Positions 18,501 through 27,197 of a DNA stretch of 64,000 bases are shown in pieces. The stretch spans positions 1,993,001 to 2,057,000 of the forward strand of contig NZ_CP115160.1 of NCBI RefSeq assembly GCF_027594545.1, in the 5' to 3' direction. The position numbers and the translations under genes were made by a program. Position 1 is the stretch's first letter, and every line of letters starts with the position of its first letter. A model generated the notes under the pieces. That model had not been told where the DNA came from, searched no databases, and saw only the letters and a program-made list of their open reading frames with translations. This stretch comes from Algoriphagus sp. TR-M9. GTDB lineage: Bacteria; Bacteroidota; Bacteroidia; Cytophagales; Cyclobacteriaceae.

Positions 18501-19694
18501 AACAGGGATACCCAACTCTTGGAAAGGATTTTCTCCGCTTGAATGCCCTACGAACATGGCTTGAAAGATTGGATTATAGCTCTGATCTTTTGATGCTTTA
18601 CTTGCTAGTAACAGTTGTTCATAGCTGGGTTTTTGTGAAGAAATGGCTTTCAGTACATCGGTTTTTACCTCGGCAATGAGTTCATCAAATTTCTTTGAAT
18701 CATTCAGTTCAGCAGCAATCACCTGAGTATCTACAAAATAGCCAACCATGGACTTAAACTCTTCCCTATCTCTATTGAGAACAGGAATGCCCACATTCAC
18801 ATTCTTACTTTTCCCATATCGGCCAAGCAAAACCTGAAAAGCAGCCAGAAATAAATTGAAATCTGTGGTTTGAAAGGTTTTAAGTAGCCCTCCAATTTTT
18901 GGAGTAAGACTTTTAGGCAGTGAAAACCGAAGCAATTGACCTCGGTAACTCGGCCTAGCGGGTCTAGCATAATCCAAAGGAAGTTCCAAAAAAGAGTCCA
19001 TAAAATCTTGGGATGGATTCACTAGAGCAATATCTTTTGGCTGTTCCTTTAGCCAATGGGAATAATCCGAGTACTGTAACTCAGTATTTCTTAACTCAAT
19101 TTTTTGACTTTCCTCTTTACCATTTAATTCCTTATAAAAAGCAGCAAAATCAGACCTCAAAATCCCTATGGACCAGGCATCTATGATGATGTGATGAAAA
19201 GTAATTCCTATGGAATACTCCCCATTTTCCAATGGAAAAATTCCTATCCGAATTAAAGGATCTGACTCTAGTCTAAAGGCTTTGCTGGCTAATTCCTTTT
19301 GTTTTTGTCTAGCTTCCTCTACACTAAACTCTTGATCGTGTACCTGAAGGCTGAAACTATTCTCATCCCGAAAGACCATTACGGCTTCTTCCTCAAGAAT
19401 AATGTAATTGCTGGCTAAAACACGGTGTTTTTCAACAAGGCGGTCTAGGGCTTTGGTAAATGTCTCCAGATGAAAGGCCCCTTCCTGAAACTTCCAGACT
19501 TCTGAGTAGTTATAAACAGGGCTTTCCGGGTTCTTTTGATAAACAAACCAAAGACGTTGCTGAGCAATCGATAAAGGATAATAGGAAGCCTGGGGAGCTC
19601 TAGGAATCTGCTCCTTATTACTTTCATCAGCCGCTTGTTCAGGTTCACTTAGATTAAGCCACTGATCCAGAAGATCATCCGAATTTTCTTCCAT
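15507..19694 (-). CDS. nonribosomal peptide synthetase, C-A-PCP-PCP*-TE (termination module)
   Basis: A 1395-residue synthetase. Domains in order: condensation (about 38-460; HHIIIDAW at 167-174, A in place of the usual G), adenylation (about 480-985; A3 loop TSGSTNKPKG near 640), an active carrier (serine S1029 in GGNS), a second carrier-like region (about 1070-1130) whose serine position is E1106 (GGAE), so it cannot be primed, and a thioesterase (about 1135-1395; S-Y-S1239-I-G with S in place of the first G of GxSxG). The specificity pocket reads about D-S-A-L-I-A-E-V-W and I cannot match it to an amino acid. It should take the chain from the other synthetase and release it. Confidence 0.95.
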   Translation of the reverse strand: MEENSDDLLDQWLNLSEPEQAADESNKEQIPRAPQASYYPLSIAQQRLWFVYQKNPESPVYNYSEVWKFQEGAFHLETFTKALDRLVEKHRVLASNYIILEEEAVMVFRDENSFSLQVHDQEFSVEEARQKQKELASKAFRLESDPLIRIGIFPLENGEYSIGITFHHIIIDAWSIGILRSDFAAFYKELNGKEESQKIELRNTELQYSDYSHWLKEQPKDIALVNPSQDFMDSFLELPLDYARPARPSYRGQLLRFSLPKSLTPKIGGLLKTFQTTDFNLFLAAFQVLLGRYGKSKNVNVGIPVLNRDREEFKSMVGYFVDTQVIAAELNDSKKFDELIAEVKTDVLKAISSQKPSYEQLLLASKASKDQSYNPIFQAMFVGHSSGENPFQELGIPVDFEVLDLDVSKFDLTLHHFGLKDGAYQIGIEFSQDLFSTVFADRMNRHFATLLKEICDHPDLPIHAYSLISEEERSFLTSGLSPDFHPENEGTVLTAILDNLQNKRDQVAVVCGSERLTYGELGHRSAIISKELEKLNLDPELPIGIYMERSVDFLVSLLAIMKFGGAYLPLDPEYPDDRIIHYLAESGAKYVLTHRGLLASKTSIKESIHSLEIDSLDYNQNTVNQIDKNISENRNAYLIFTSGSTNKPKGVYVNHQNLYSSVAARKAYYQESPEAFLLLSSFSFDSSVAGIFWSLCTGGKLVISQANETLDSTALSTLISREKVSHTLMLPSLYQALMQGSENSWDSLKIVILAGEEFPNELISSHFEKQPKTRLFNEYGPTEGTVWCTVQELKAGESFHKVPIGLATSNALGYVLDEQQKLSPVGISGELCIAGAGLTKGYLSKSETDEKFLKNPYSEVWDRIYRTGDLVRIQKDGLIEYLGRTDNQVKIRGHRIELGEIQELALQFPTVQTAVALVSTAKEPQLILAYSTSAGLEESELSRFLRQKLPNYMVPEIFVALDDWPRLPNGKVDLASIQELAQSQPKAAESAFRGPSTYLERQVAGIWADVMGVEEVPVNRDFNDLGGNSLQSIRIISRCRNIGIKVTPAQFLRYSTVESLVKSLHHEEYARPENLLELEILKVWEKYLGQKLIGVKDSIQKNGGAEYEWKLVEKELNDSYEFQKPIQLTDSIQDISKKIVIKKELVESLSKPIKRIIPVKTTGDKLPVFCIHSEFYYETVYSQLTRHLPAEYPVYGVLSVSPELVKDSVPRSIEEIAALCLEEIKLIQKNGPYRILSYSIGNVVAFELAKRLMQEGEKVNLVMIDPPLFFDKSRVFGKGGYRKLFKYLDYWNKPSVLISKLIKKVKKDKNQPVLIRDTGLLKKYLLSYKPEKIDCETLLITTPREFKHAFGWEPLVKIVDHEEILGPHLKLMREPYTGQMNAAIARNLEKWDQIR

Positions 19695-19705
19695 AAGAAA
19701 AGCTA

Positions 19706-20935
19706 CTAAAGGATTCCTTTTTCAAGCAACCAAGTATGAAGTGTCAAATCATATCCAAAGGCTCTTTCAATGATCCAGTAGGTAGAAATTAAGATTAACA
19801 AGATAGAAAAGCCTACCAAGATGATGTTGTATGCCTTTAATCGACTCAATAGAAAGAGCACCGGAAATGCGACAATGATGATGGCCAATTGTCCGATTTC
19901 AACTCCTAGATTAAAGCCTACCAAGGAATACACAAGGTACTCCCCTCCTCTTGATTGCTCGGCTAAAACTGAGGCAAAGCCAAAGCCATGGAATAGTCCG
20001 AATATTAAAATAATCAGCCATTCGCGTTTATTGAGAAAAGGGACAATGTTATGGAAAGCTGCCATTGCAATAGAAATGGCAATAATGGACTCGACCAGTC
20101 TAGAAGGTAAATTAATCACTCCTAGCGCCGCTAAACTTAAGGTAACCGAGTGCGCCAAAGTGAAAATCGTGATGATTTTAACCACCGATAGAAAAGCGGC
20201 CTTAAAACTAGGCTCGGGTTCAAAATCTGTGTATTTGATCCCTAACCATCTCTTTTTAGGGTTGCTAGAGTTATACACCACTACAGATGGAATCAGCAGG
20301 GCAATTAAAAAGAGAATATGATCTAGACCAATCCAAATGTGATAAATTCCGGATTTGACCATGGCCATAAAACCTGTAAAGACAGATCCCTCTTCAATAT
20401 TCAGGGTCTGAGTAGGATTGGAAGTGCCATAAATCAAGGATGGCAGAGATTCGTTTGCCAGCACACCGGTTTTCCAGTTACGCTCTATGTGTAGCAGAGA
20501 CTCATGGTTATTACCCAATTCCTTAACGAATATCTGATCATATATTTCCAGTTCTGAGGGAACAGGATCCATATTGCTCATCCCAAAATTAAAGAGCAGA
20601 AAATCATCATCCTTTAAGTTTAAAATGTCAATGTTTTCAAAAGTCAAGGCATGTTCCCCAAGCGTTGAACTGAATTTGAGTTGATCTAAAATGTAGGCTA
20701 CCATAGCTTGCACCTCAGGGCTGTTCTCATCAGGAACCTCACCCAGGGCATAAGAATATCCAAAAACTTTTTCTATGTCAGTCTTTTTCAACTCCACACG
20801 GCAGTCCATTTCTCCCTCATAAATACTGAGATAAATATAATTTTGGTTAGGTTTATGAGCGGCGGCCTGGAGCAGGGAAAGAAAAAAGAGGGAAAAAAAT
20901 AAGAAGCAAGCACGATTAAAATTGGTTATTTTCAT
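19706..20935 (-). CDS. HupE/UreJ-family membrane protein
   Basis: A 409-residue protein when started at the ATG ending at 20935; a longer frame reaches 21001, but the shorter start gives a clean signal peptide (about residues 1-25, ending in QAAA before a His). It has an extracytoplasmic N-terminal domain of about 180 residues and then six or seven membrane helices, with HIWIGLDHILFL and GLFHGFGFA histidine motifs characteristic of the HupE/UreJ_2 family. HupE and UreJ are linked to nickel uptake for hydrogenase and urease; here neither enzyme is present. It lies 11 bp upstream of the synthetase, so a metal role tied to the peptide is plausible. Confidence 0.85.
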   Translation of the reverse strand: MKITNFNRACFLFFSLFFLSLLQAAAHKPNQNYIYLSIYEGEMDCRVELKKTDIEKVFGYSYALGEVPDENSPEVQAMVAYILDQLKFSSTLGEHALTFENIDILNLKDDDFLLFNFGMSNMDPVPSELEIYDQIFVKELGNNHESLLHIERNWKTGVLANESLPSLIYGTSNPTQTLNIEEGSVFTGFMAMVKSGIYHIWIGLDHILFLIALLIPSVVVYNSSNPKKRWLGIKYTDFEPEPSFKAAFLSVVKIITIFTLAHSVTLSLAALGVINLPSRLVESIIAISIAMAAFHNIVPFLNKREWLIILIFGLFHGFGFASVLAEQSRGGEYLVYSLVGFNLGVEIGQLAIIIVAFPVLFLLSRLKAYNIILVGFSILLILISTYWIIERAFGYDLTLHTWLLEKGIL

Positions 20936-20985
20936 TGGGTGAAGGTTAGAATTTTTGACAAAATGCATAACAAAAACAAGCTTGG

Positions 20986-20993
20986 TATGTTTG
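20986..20993 (+). promoter_or_regulatory. candidate -7 element for the plus arm of the peptide locus
   Basis: TATGTTTG matches the Bacteroidota -7 consensus TAnnTTTG and lies 69 bp before the first plus-strand gene, in the 127-bp gap between the divergent arms. No TTTG element sits at the preferred spacing (the nearest, 20954-20957, is about 28 bp away), so this is tentative. Confidence 0.3.
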
Positions 20994-21062
20994 ACTTTCA
21001 ACCTAAAAAAGTGAAAATGTCCATTAAATCATAATTAGTGATTTTTATATTTCAAAGTATTA

Positions 21063-22139
21063 ATGTTCAAGAGTAGAGAAACTATAATTATAGACAGCGA
21101 TGCTATAATTCAGATCATCAAGACTATAGGCTTACATCAAGTGATGGAAGATTTGATTTTCGAGCTAAGGGAATCATTGGTCAATTTTTCAGAAAAAGAA
21201 ATCGAAGTTCCGGCTAGATCGGGCTTTAATTATAAAAAACCATTTCTTGGATTAGTAGAATGGATGCCTGTGATGAAAAAAGGGCATGAAGTAATCATCA
21301 AAGTAGTGGGATATCACCCGGATAATCCTAAACTTTTTAAAATCCCCACCATACTATCCACCATATCTTCCTATGATTCGCACACCGGGCATTTAAATTT
21401 CATTGTGGATGGAGTATTGCTTACAGCGCTTCGTACTGGCGCATCCTCTGCTTTGGCTTCTCAATTAATGGCTCATCCGGATTCTACCTCGCTAGGTATT
21501 ATAGGTTGTGGAGCTCAGTCGGTCACCCAGATCCATGCCTTGTCTCGACTATTTGACCTGAAGGAAATCAGGATTTTTGATACTGATCCATCAGCCATGA
21601 AGAGCCTGCAAGCTAGAATTGCTCCCCTCGATCTACCTATCAATCTGGAGTTTTCTGATATAGACGAAATCATTGCTACTTCGGACATAGTCTGCACAGC
21701 TACCTCTATCGCGCCTGAGAAGGGTCCCCTATTCGAGCATTACGAATGCAAACCACATCTGCACATCAATGCCGTAGGCGCAGATTTTCCGGGTAAAATA
21801 GAGCTTCCGCTTTCGTTTTTGAGGAAAGCAAAGGTTTGTCCGGATTTCTTGGAGCAAGCAGTAGTTGAAGGGGAATGCCAGCAACTTGCTCCGGAGGAAA
21901 TAGGACCTTCCTGGGTGAAATTGATGCAATCAAAAGAATCACATACCGCCTACCAGAAATGTTTGAGTGTTTTTGATTCTACGGGCTGGGCTTTGGAGGA
22001 TTTGGTAGTAGCCAACCTTTTTGCGGACTATGCGGAAAAATTGGGTTTGGGAGAAAAAGTGAACCTGGAATCTTACTCGGCCGATGAAAAGAACCCATAT
22101 GGTATGCTTTATTCTTCTGCTAAATCGCTGCAAAAGTAA
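21063..22139 (+). CDS. ornithine cyclodeaminase / mu-crystallin family dehydrogenase
   Basis: A 358-residue NAD(P)-dependent enzyme of the ornithine cyclodeaminase / mu-crystallin family. The Rossmann loop GIIGCGAQSVTQ (about residues 144-155) is intact, and the N-terminal half forms the substrate and dimer domain with TGASSALAS near residues 126-134. Relatives include ornithine cyclodeaminase (giving proline), alanine and ketimine dehydrogenases, and SbnB-type enzymes that make diaminopropionate for siderophores. As first gene of the plus arm it probably makes an unusual amino-acid precursor. Which reaction it catalyses is not predictable here; no SbnA-like partner is present. Confidence 0.86.
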   Translation: MFKSRETIIIDSDAIIQIIKTIGLHQVMEDLIFELRESLVNFSEKEIEVPARSGFNYKKPFLGLVEWMPVMKKGHEVIIKVVGYHPDNPKLFKIPTILSTISSYDSHTGHLNFIVDGVLLTALRTGASSALASQLMAHPDSTSLGIIGCGAQSVTQIHALSRLFDLKEIRIFDTDPSAMKSLQARIAPLDLPINLEFSDIDEIIATSDIVCTATSIAPEKGPLFEHYECKPHLHINAVGADFPGKIELPLSFLRKAKVCPDFLEQAVVEGECQQLAPEEIGPSWVKLMQSKESHTAYQKCLSVFDSTGWALEDLVVANLFADYAEKLGLGEKVNLESYSADEKNPYGMLYSSAKSLQK

Positions 22140-22255
22140 ATAAATATGGTTTTCAACTTCTTTCAAACAATTACAGTTGTACTAAGTTTCATTGTGAATC
22201 AGTACAAATTATCATTTGATAAATATTCTTGAGTTAAAATTTTTAAATCAAATCC

Positions 22256-24496
22256 ATGAAAAAAACGCTACTATTCACGATTTTCCTGCTTTTAGGAGTT
22301 AGTTATTCTAGTCTAGCACAAGCTCTCAAAGGAAGGATTTTAGACCAAACCAGTTCCCCGGTGATTGGGGCTTATGTCATTCATAACGGATCAGAGCACC
22401 ATGCCCATACCAATGGCTCTGGTTATTTTGTTTTACAGGGGGTATCCATAGGTGATTCTATTCAAGTAAGTCACATGGGCTATGAAACTCAAAATTTGAA
22501 AGTAGAAGCACTTGATCGTGAGTTCACTATTAGAATGAGAGAAACGGCGATTGAGCTGGGAGAAGTGGTATTTAGTCAGGATTTAAATCCTCTGAACACC
22601 TTATCCAGGATAGACCTGAGGACCAATCCGGTGAATACTTCGCAAGATATACTTAGGAAGGTACCTGGACTATTTATAGGCCAGCATGCCGGTGGTGGTA
22701 AAGCAGAGCAAATTTTTCTAAGGGGATTTGATATCGATCATGGTACGGATATTAATATTACTGTAGATGGGATGCCAGTCAATATGGTATCTCATGCCCA
22801 CGGCCAGGGTTATTCCGATTTGCACTTTTTAATACCTGAGACGGTAGAGCGAGTGGATTTTGACAAAGGCCCTTACAATGCTGACAAAGGTAATTTTGCT
22901 ACTGCAGGATATGTGAATTTTCAGACCAAAAGAGGCTTAGACAAAAGCTCTGTATCGGTACAGGGTGGTAGTTTTAACACCGTGAGGACAGTAGGACTTT
23001 TTAACTTGATCAATGAGAAAAAGAACAATGCTTACATAGCAGCTGAGTATTTGGCCAGCGATGGGCCATTTGAAGCCAGTCAAAATTTCAACCGAATCAA
23101 CCTTATGGGTAGGTATGGATTGAGTTTGGATGATGGTAGTGATATCAGTTTGATCGCTTCTTACTTTACCAGTAAGTGGGATGCCTCTGGTCAGATCCCT
23201 ATTCGGGCTGTGGAAAGTGGTCAAATTTCAAGATTTGGAGCGCTGGATGATACTGAAGGTGGGTACACCAGCAGAACAAATCTAGGACTAACACATGCCA
23301 AACAGATTAACGATCGACTGTTTATCAAAAACAATGTTTATTACAGCAATTACGACTTCGAACTATTTTCCAATTTCACCTTCTTTTTAGAAGACTCCGT
23401 GAATGGGGATCAAATTCGCCAGCGTGAAAATAGAGCGATCTTTGGGGCAGAATCCCAGCTGACTTATAGCAAGCTGTTTTCCGGCGGGGAGTATGACCTG
23501 CAGTTTGGTGTAGGCTTGAGAAATGACGATATCCGGGACAATGAGTTAGCAGGTACCAAAAATCGGGATAGTGTACGGTTCGTTACTCAGCGGGGAGATA
23601 TTACAGAGTCCAATTACTACACCTATTTGAATTTGAATGTCTCATTTGATAAGTTACGAATTAACCCTGGAGTGCGTGTAGATTATTTCAATTACCTGTA
23701 TCAAGACGAACTGACTCCTGCATACGACCCCAAATCACTCAATGCCGCTGTGGTCAGTCCCAAGCTTAACTTCATCTACACAGCTTCGGACAACGTTCAG
23801 CTGTTTTTGAAGTCGGGAATAGGTTTTCACTCCAATGACACCAGGCTAGTTCTAGAACGACCAAATAACGAATCTATACTACCCAGAGCCTTCGGTGCCG
23901 ATTTGGGAGGAAGTTTCAAATTGATGCCCAGGTTGATCCTGAATTCAGCGCTATGGGTGCTTCGCCTGGAGCAGGAATTCGTGTATGTGGGTGATGCTGG
24001 CATAGTAGAGCCGAGTGGCAGAACTTCAAGAAGAGGAGTTGACTTGGGCTTGAGATGGCAAGCCAATAACTGGATTTATTTAGATGGGGATTTCACTTAT
24101 TCTTATGCCAGAAGTATAGATGATGCTGAGGGAGAAAATTTCATTCCTTTAGCTCCGAGGATCACTACCACAGGTGGACTGAGCTTTGAAAAGGATAGGC
24201 TTTCAGGAGCGCTTAGAGCGAGGTATTTACAGGATAGACCAGCGAATGAGGACAACAGTGTAATCGCAGAAGGTTACACCATTTTGGACCTGAATGCTAA
24301 CTATAGGGTTAATGCATTCACCTTTGGGTTTTTCATAGAAAACCTCCTAAATTCAGAATGGAGGGAAGCACAGTTTGATACTGAATCGCGCATTCGATTG
24401 GCAAATGGACAGTTAGAACCCGAGCCTGTTAGCGAGATTCACTTTACACCAGGTACTCCATTCAATTTCAGAGGGTTTGTAAAGTTTACATTTTAA
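22256..24496 (+). CDS. TonB-dependent outer-membrane receptor
   Basis: A 746-residue outer-membrane transporter. A signal peptide (about 1-21) is followed by a carboxypeptidase-regulatory-like domain (about 22-105), the plug (about 118-235; DILRKVPGLFI and a DINITVDGMPVN segment) and a 22-strand barrel ending in an aromatic residue (F746). The regulatory domain and plug carry His clusters (SEHHAHT near residue 42, MVSHAHGQGYSDLHF near 178-192) that could contact metal. It lies within a peptide synthetase operon, so uptake of the product or its metal complex is likely. TonB energy would come from a transducer elsewhere. Confidence 0.93.
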   Translation: MKKTLLFTIFLLLGVSYSSLAQALKGRILDQTSSPVIGAYVIHNGSEHHAHTNGSGYFVLQGVSIGDSIQVSHMGYETQNLKVEALDREFTIRMRETAIELGEVVFSQDLNPLNTLSRIDLRTNPVNTSQDILRKVPGLFIGQHAGGGKAEQIFLRGFDIDHGTDINITVDGMPVNMVSHAHGQGYSDLHFLIPETVERVDFDKGPYNADKGNFATAGYVNFQTKRGLDKSSVSVQGGSFNTVRTVGLFNLINEKKNNAYIAAEYLASDGPFEASQNFNRINLMGRYGLSLDDGSDISLIASYFTSKWDASGQIPIRAVESGQISRFGALDDTEGGYTSRTNLGLTHAKQINDRLFIKNNVYYSNYDFELFSNFTFFLEDSVNGDQIRQRENRAIFGAESQLTYSKLFSGGEYDLQFGVGLRNDDIRDNELAGTKNRDSVRFVTQRGDITESNYYTYLNLNVSFDKLRINPGVRVDYFNYLYQDELTPAYDPKSLNAAVVSPKLNFIYTASDNVQLFLKSGIGFHSNDTRLVLERPNNESILPRAFGADLGGSFKLMPRLILNSALWVLRLEQEFVYVGDAGIVEPSGRTSRRGVDLGLRWQANNWIYLDGDFTYSYARSIDDAEGENFIPLAPRITTTGGLSFEKDRLSGALRARYLQDRPANEDNSVIAEGYTILDLNANYRVNAFTFGFFIENLLNSEWREAQFDTESRIRLANGQLEPEPVSEIHFTPGTPFNFRGFVKFTF

Positions 24497-24499
24497 TAT

Positions 24500-25645
24500 A
24501 TGAATTTCGGCTGGAGCGAAGCACAATTAGAATTAAAGAAGAAAGCCAAGGATTTTGCTTTAAAGCACCTGAATAGTGAGGTCTCCCAAAAGGAACAGAC
24601 CAATAGTTTTCCTTTGGAAGAATGGCAAAAGTGTGCTGAATTCGGCGTCTTGGGATGGCCTTTTCCAAAGGAATACGGCGGGGCTGGGTATGAAATGTCC
24701 ACCAGCATCTTGATGCTAGAGGGTTTAGGCTTTGGAAGTGAAGATAATGGTCTCCCCTTTTCACTTAACTCTCAGCTGTGGAGTACTCAGATGGCTATCA
24801 ATGCCTTTGGTACGGAGGAGCAAAAACAAAAGTACCTCAAGCCTTTGATAGCTGGTAAAATAGGTGCATTTGGTATTACAGAAGAAGATTCGGGCTCCGA
24901 TACTTACAGTCTTAAAATGTGCGCTGAAAGAGTGGATGGAGGATATGTTTTAAATGGAGAAAAACATTACATCACCCTGGCCCCCATTTGTGACATTGCC
25001 GTAGTTTTTGCCACCACAAATCCTAAACTGGGTAAATGGGGAATTACCGCTTTCATTGTGGATCGATCCTGTGATGGTTTTACGGTCAGTGAGGTGCGAG
25101 AAAAAGTAGGAATGCGCACCACACCCATGGGGAATTTATATTTTAAGGACTGCTTCGTCTCTGAATCTAACCGACTTGGAAAAGAAGGGGCTGGGCTTAG
25201 CCTCTTTTCTTCCGCTATGGAGTCTGAGCGAGGGTATATCTTTGCCAGCCAGGTGGGAAGAATGGAAAAGCAATTAGAAAAAGCAGTCGAATATGCCAAC
25301 TCCCGAAAATCTTTCGGAAAGACTATCGGTACTTTTCAATCTATTTCCAATCGAATTGCCAACATGCGTCTAAGGCTGGAAACCTGCAAAATGCACCTAT
25401 ACAAAGTGGCCTACCTCGATGATCATGACCTACCTTTAATGAAGGAAGCCGCAATGGCAAAGCTCTATATCAGCGAGGCTTTTGTGGAGTCCAGTATGGA
25501 TTTTATCCGGATTTTTGGGGCCAAAGGTGTAGTGACCGAATTTGAAATCGAACGTGATTTAAGAGATGGATTAGGCGGGTTGATTTATTCAGGAACTTCG
25601 GATATCCAGCGAAATATCATCGCTAAACTAGAAGGATTACTGTGA
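24500..25645 (+). CDS. acyl-CoA dehydrogenase-like flavoprotein of the peptide locus
   Basis: A 381-residue acyl-CoA dehydrogenase fold: N-terminal helical, central beta (ITEEDSGSD near 126-134) and C-terminal helical domains with the FAD-binding RKSFGKTIG loop. The medium-chain-type catalytic glutamate of YEGTS is serine here (IYSGTSDIQ, near 366-374), but E243 in ESERG aligns with the alternative base used by isovaleryl-CoA dehydrogenase, so activity is plausible. It starts 3 bp after the receptor gene and overlaps the adenylation gene by 4 bp (GTGA). Comparable enzymes desaturate aminoacyl groups held on carrier proteins; that is the inferred role. Confidence 0.93.
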   Translation: MNFGWSEAQLELKKKAKDFALKHLNSEVSQKEQTNSFPLEEWQKCAEFGVLGWPFPKEYGGAGYEMSTSILMLEGLGFGSEDNGLPFSLNSQLWSTQMAINAFGTEEQKQKYLKPLIAGKIGAFGITEEDSGSDTYSLKMCAERVDGGYVLNGEKHYITLAPICDIAVVFATTNPKLGKWGITAFIVDRSCDGFTVSEVREKVGMRTTPMGNLYFKDCFVSESNRLGKEGAGLSLFSSAMESERGYIFASQVGRMEKQLEKAVEYANSRKSFGKTIGTFQSISNRIANMRLRLETCKMHLYKVAYLDDHDLPLMKEAAMAKLYISEAFVESSMDFIRIFGAKGVVTEFEIERDLRDGLGGLIYSGTSDIQRNIIAKLEGLL

Positions 25646-27177
25646 ATCAAAATACAGTCATACTACCCGATATGCTCAGAGTCGCTGCGCAGAAAAATCC
25701 TGATAAGTTAGCGTTTATCTCAAGTGACAGTAAGATCAGCTATAAGGACCTGGACCGAAAAAGCGATCAGCTAGCGCACTGGCTACAGTCAGTAGGAGTC
25801 AAAAAAGGTGATCGTGTAGGCATTTTGATTGAAAAAAATAGCACTGCCGCTTTTGCTGTTTATGGCATTCTCAAGTCAGGAGCCGTATTAGTCACCTTAG
25901 ACCCGGGGCAGCCTTCTCAAAAGCTGAACCGTATCTTATCGGATTGCAATATTGAAGTGATTTTGACCATTTCTGCCCACCAGAGATTGATTGGCGATTT
26001 GATTCATTCAGGGTTAAAAGTACTAGGAGCTTCACCAGGAATTACCTGGGAAGAACTATTTAGTATGGACTCCCCTACTCCTGCACCTATAAACATCGAA
26101 CCCCAGGACCAGGCCTATATACTCTACACGTCAGGATCTACAGGCGAACCAAAAGGAATAGTTCATACACATAGGAGTGGCTTGGCCTATGCCCGTCAAT
26201 CGGTCCGCTTGTACCAAGTTACAGCTGAGGATGTGATCGGAAATGTAGCTTCACTGCATTTTGATCAAAGTACTTTTGGGTATTTCGCGTCAGTCTACGC
26301 TGGGTGTTCTACCTATGTCTTTAGCCCTGGAGAATTGGTAATGCTGGGGAGCTTTTGTGCTGCGATAGCTAAACATGACATCAGCATACTTTATTCTGTT
26401 CCATCCCTGTTTGTTTCCATCTTAGACGGAGGTTTTGACCTAAACTTCCCATCACTCCGATGGATCAAATATGGTGGTGAAAGTTTTCCGCCTAAGAAAT
26501 TGCAAAACCTACTCCGCTCTGTTCCGAATGCAAAAGTTTCTAATGTCTATGGGCCTGCTGAGGTCAATCAATGTACTTACTACCATCTTTCTCATCCGGA
26601 TCAGGTCAACGGAGAAATCCCAATTGGTAAGGTCTGGGAAAATACCGCTTATCAAATCCTGGATGAGGATGGAAAGAATGTGATGCCTGGTGAAAAAGGC
26701 GAATTGGCGATTCACTCTCTCACCATGATGACTGGATATTGGAACAATGAAAAGCTGAACCAAGAAGCTTTTCTTACCGAAATGCGTGATTCTGGTGAAT
26801 TGGTTCAGTATTATAGAACCGGTGATATTGTTTATGAAAACAAGGAGAATTTATTGGTATTTGTGGGTCGAAAAGACAGGCAAATAAAAATAGACGGCAA
26901 ACGTGTGGAGCTTCAGGAAGTAGAGCAGGAATTACTTCAACTGGAAGAAATATTACAAGCAGCAGTTTTCGCCATAAACCTTGCCGGAAAGAAGGAACTC
27001 TGCGCAGCTGTGGTCCCAGATTTAGCTAAATTCGATAAAGCTCAAGTTCTAGGTAAATTGAAGCAAAACCTAGCCAAACATTGCATTCCCAGAAACATTT
27101 TTGAGCTGAAATCACTTCCCCAGTCAGATAATGGAAAGATTCACTACAGAGAACTGGAAAAAATATTTTCGACCTGA
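25642..27177 (+). CDS. stand-alone amino-acid adenylation protein
   Basis: A 511-residue single adenylation domain without carrier or condensation domain. Motifs are intact: A3 YTSGSTGEPKG (about 167-177), A5 VYGPAE, A7 YRTGD, A8 near RQIKIDGKRVE and the catalytic lysine in NGKIHY near the end. It begins at GTG, overlapping the previous stop. The specificity pocket reads about D-Q-F-Y-K-G-V-Q-C, including an unusual lysine, and matches no code I know. It should load the 76-residue carrier protein encoded two genes downstream. DltA-type naming is common for such proteins, but no dlt operon is present. Confidence 0.92.
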   Translation: MNQNTVILPDMLRVAAQKNPDKLAFISSDSKISYKDLDRKSDQLAHWLQSVGVKKGDRVGILIEKNSTAAFAVYGILKSGAVLVTLDPGQPSQKLNRILSDCNIEVILTISAHQRLIGDLIHSGLKVLGASPGITWEELFSMDSPTPAPINIEPQDQAYILYTSGSTGEPKGIVHTHRSGLAYARQSVRLYQVTAEDVIGNVASLHFDQSTFGYFASVYAGCSTYVFSPGELVMLGSFCAAIAKHDISILYSVPSLFVSILDGGFDLNFPSLRWIKYGGESFPPKKLQNLLRSVPNAKVSNVYGPAEVNQCTYYHLSHPDQVNGEIPIGKVWENTAYQILDEDGKNVMPGEKGELAIHSLTMMTGYWNNEKLNQEAFLTEMRDSGELVQYYRTGDIVYENKENLLVFVGRKDRQIKIDGKRVELQEVEQELLQLEEILQAAVFAINLAGKKELCAAVVPDLAKFDKAQVLGKLKQNLAKHCIPRNIFELKSLPQSDNGKIHYRELEKIFST

Positions 27178-27197
27178 ACCAAGTAGCCGAACGATCT

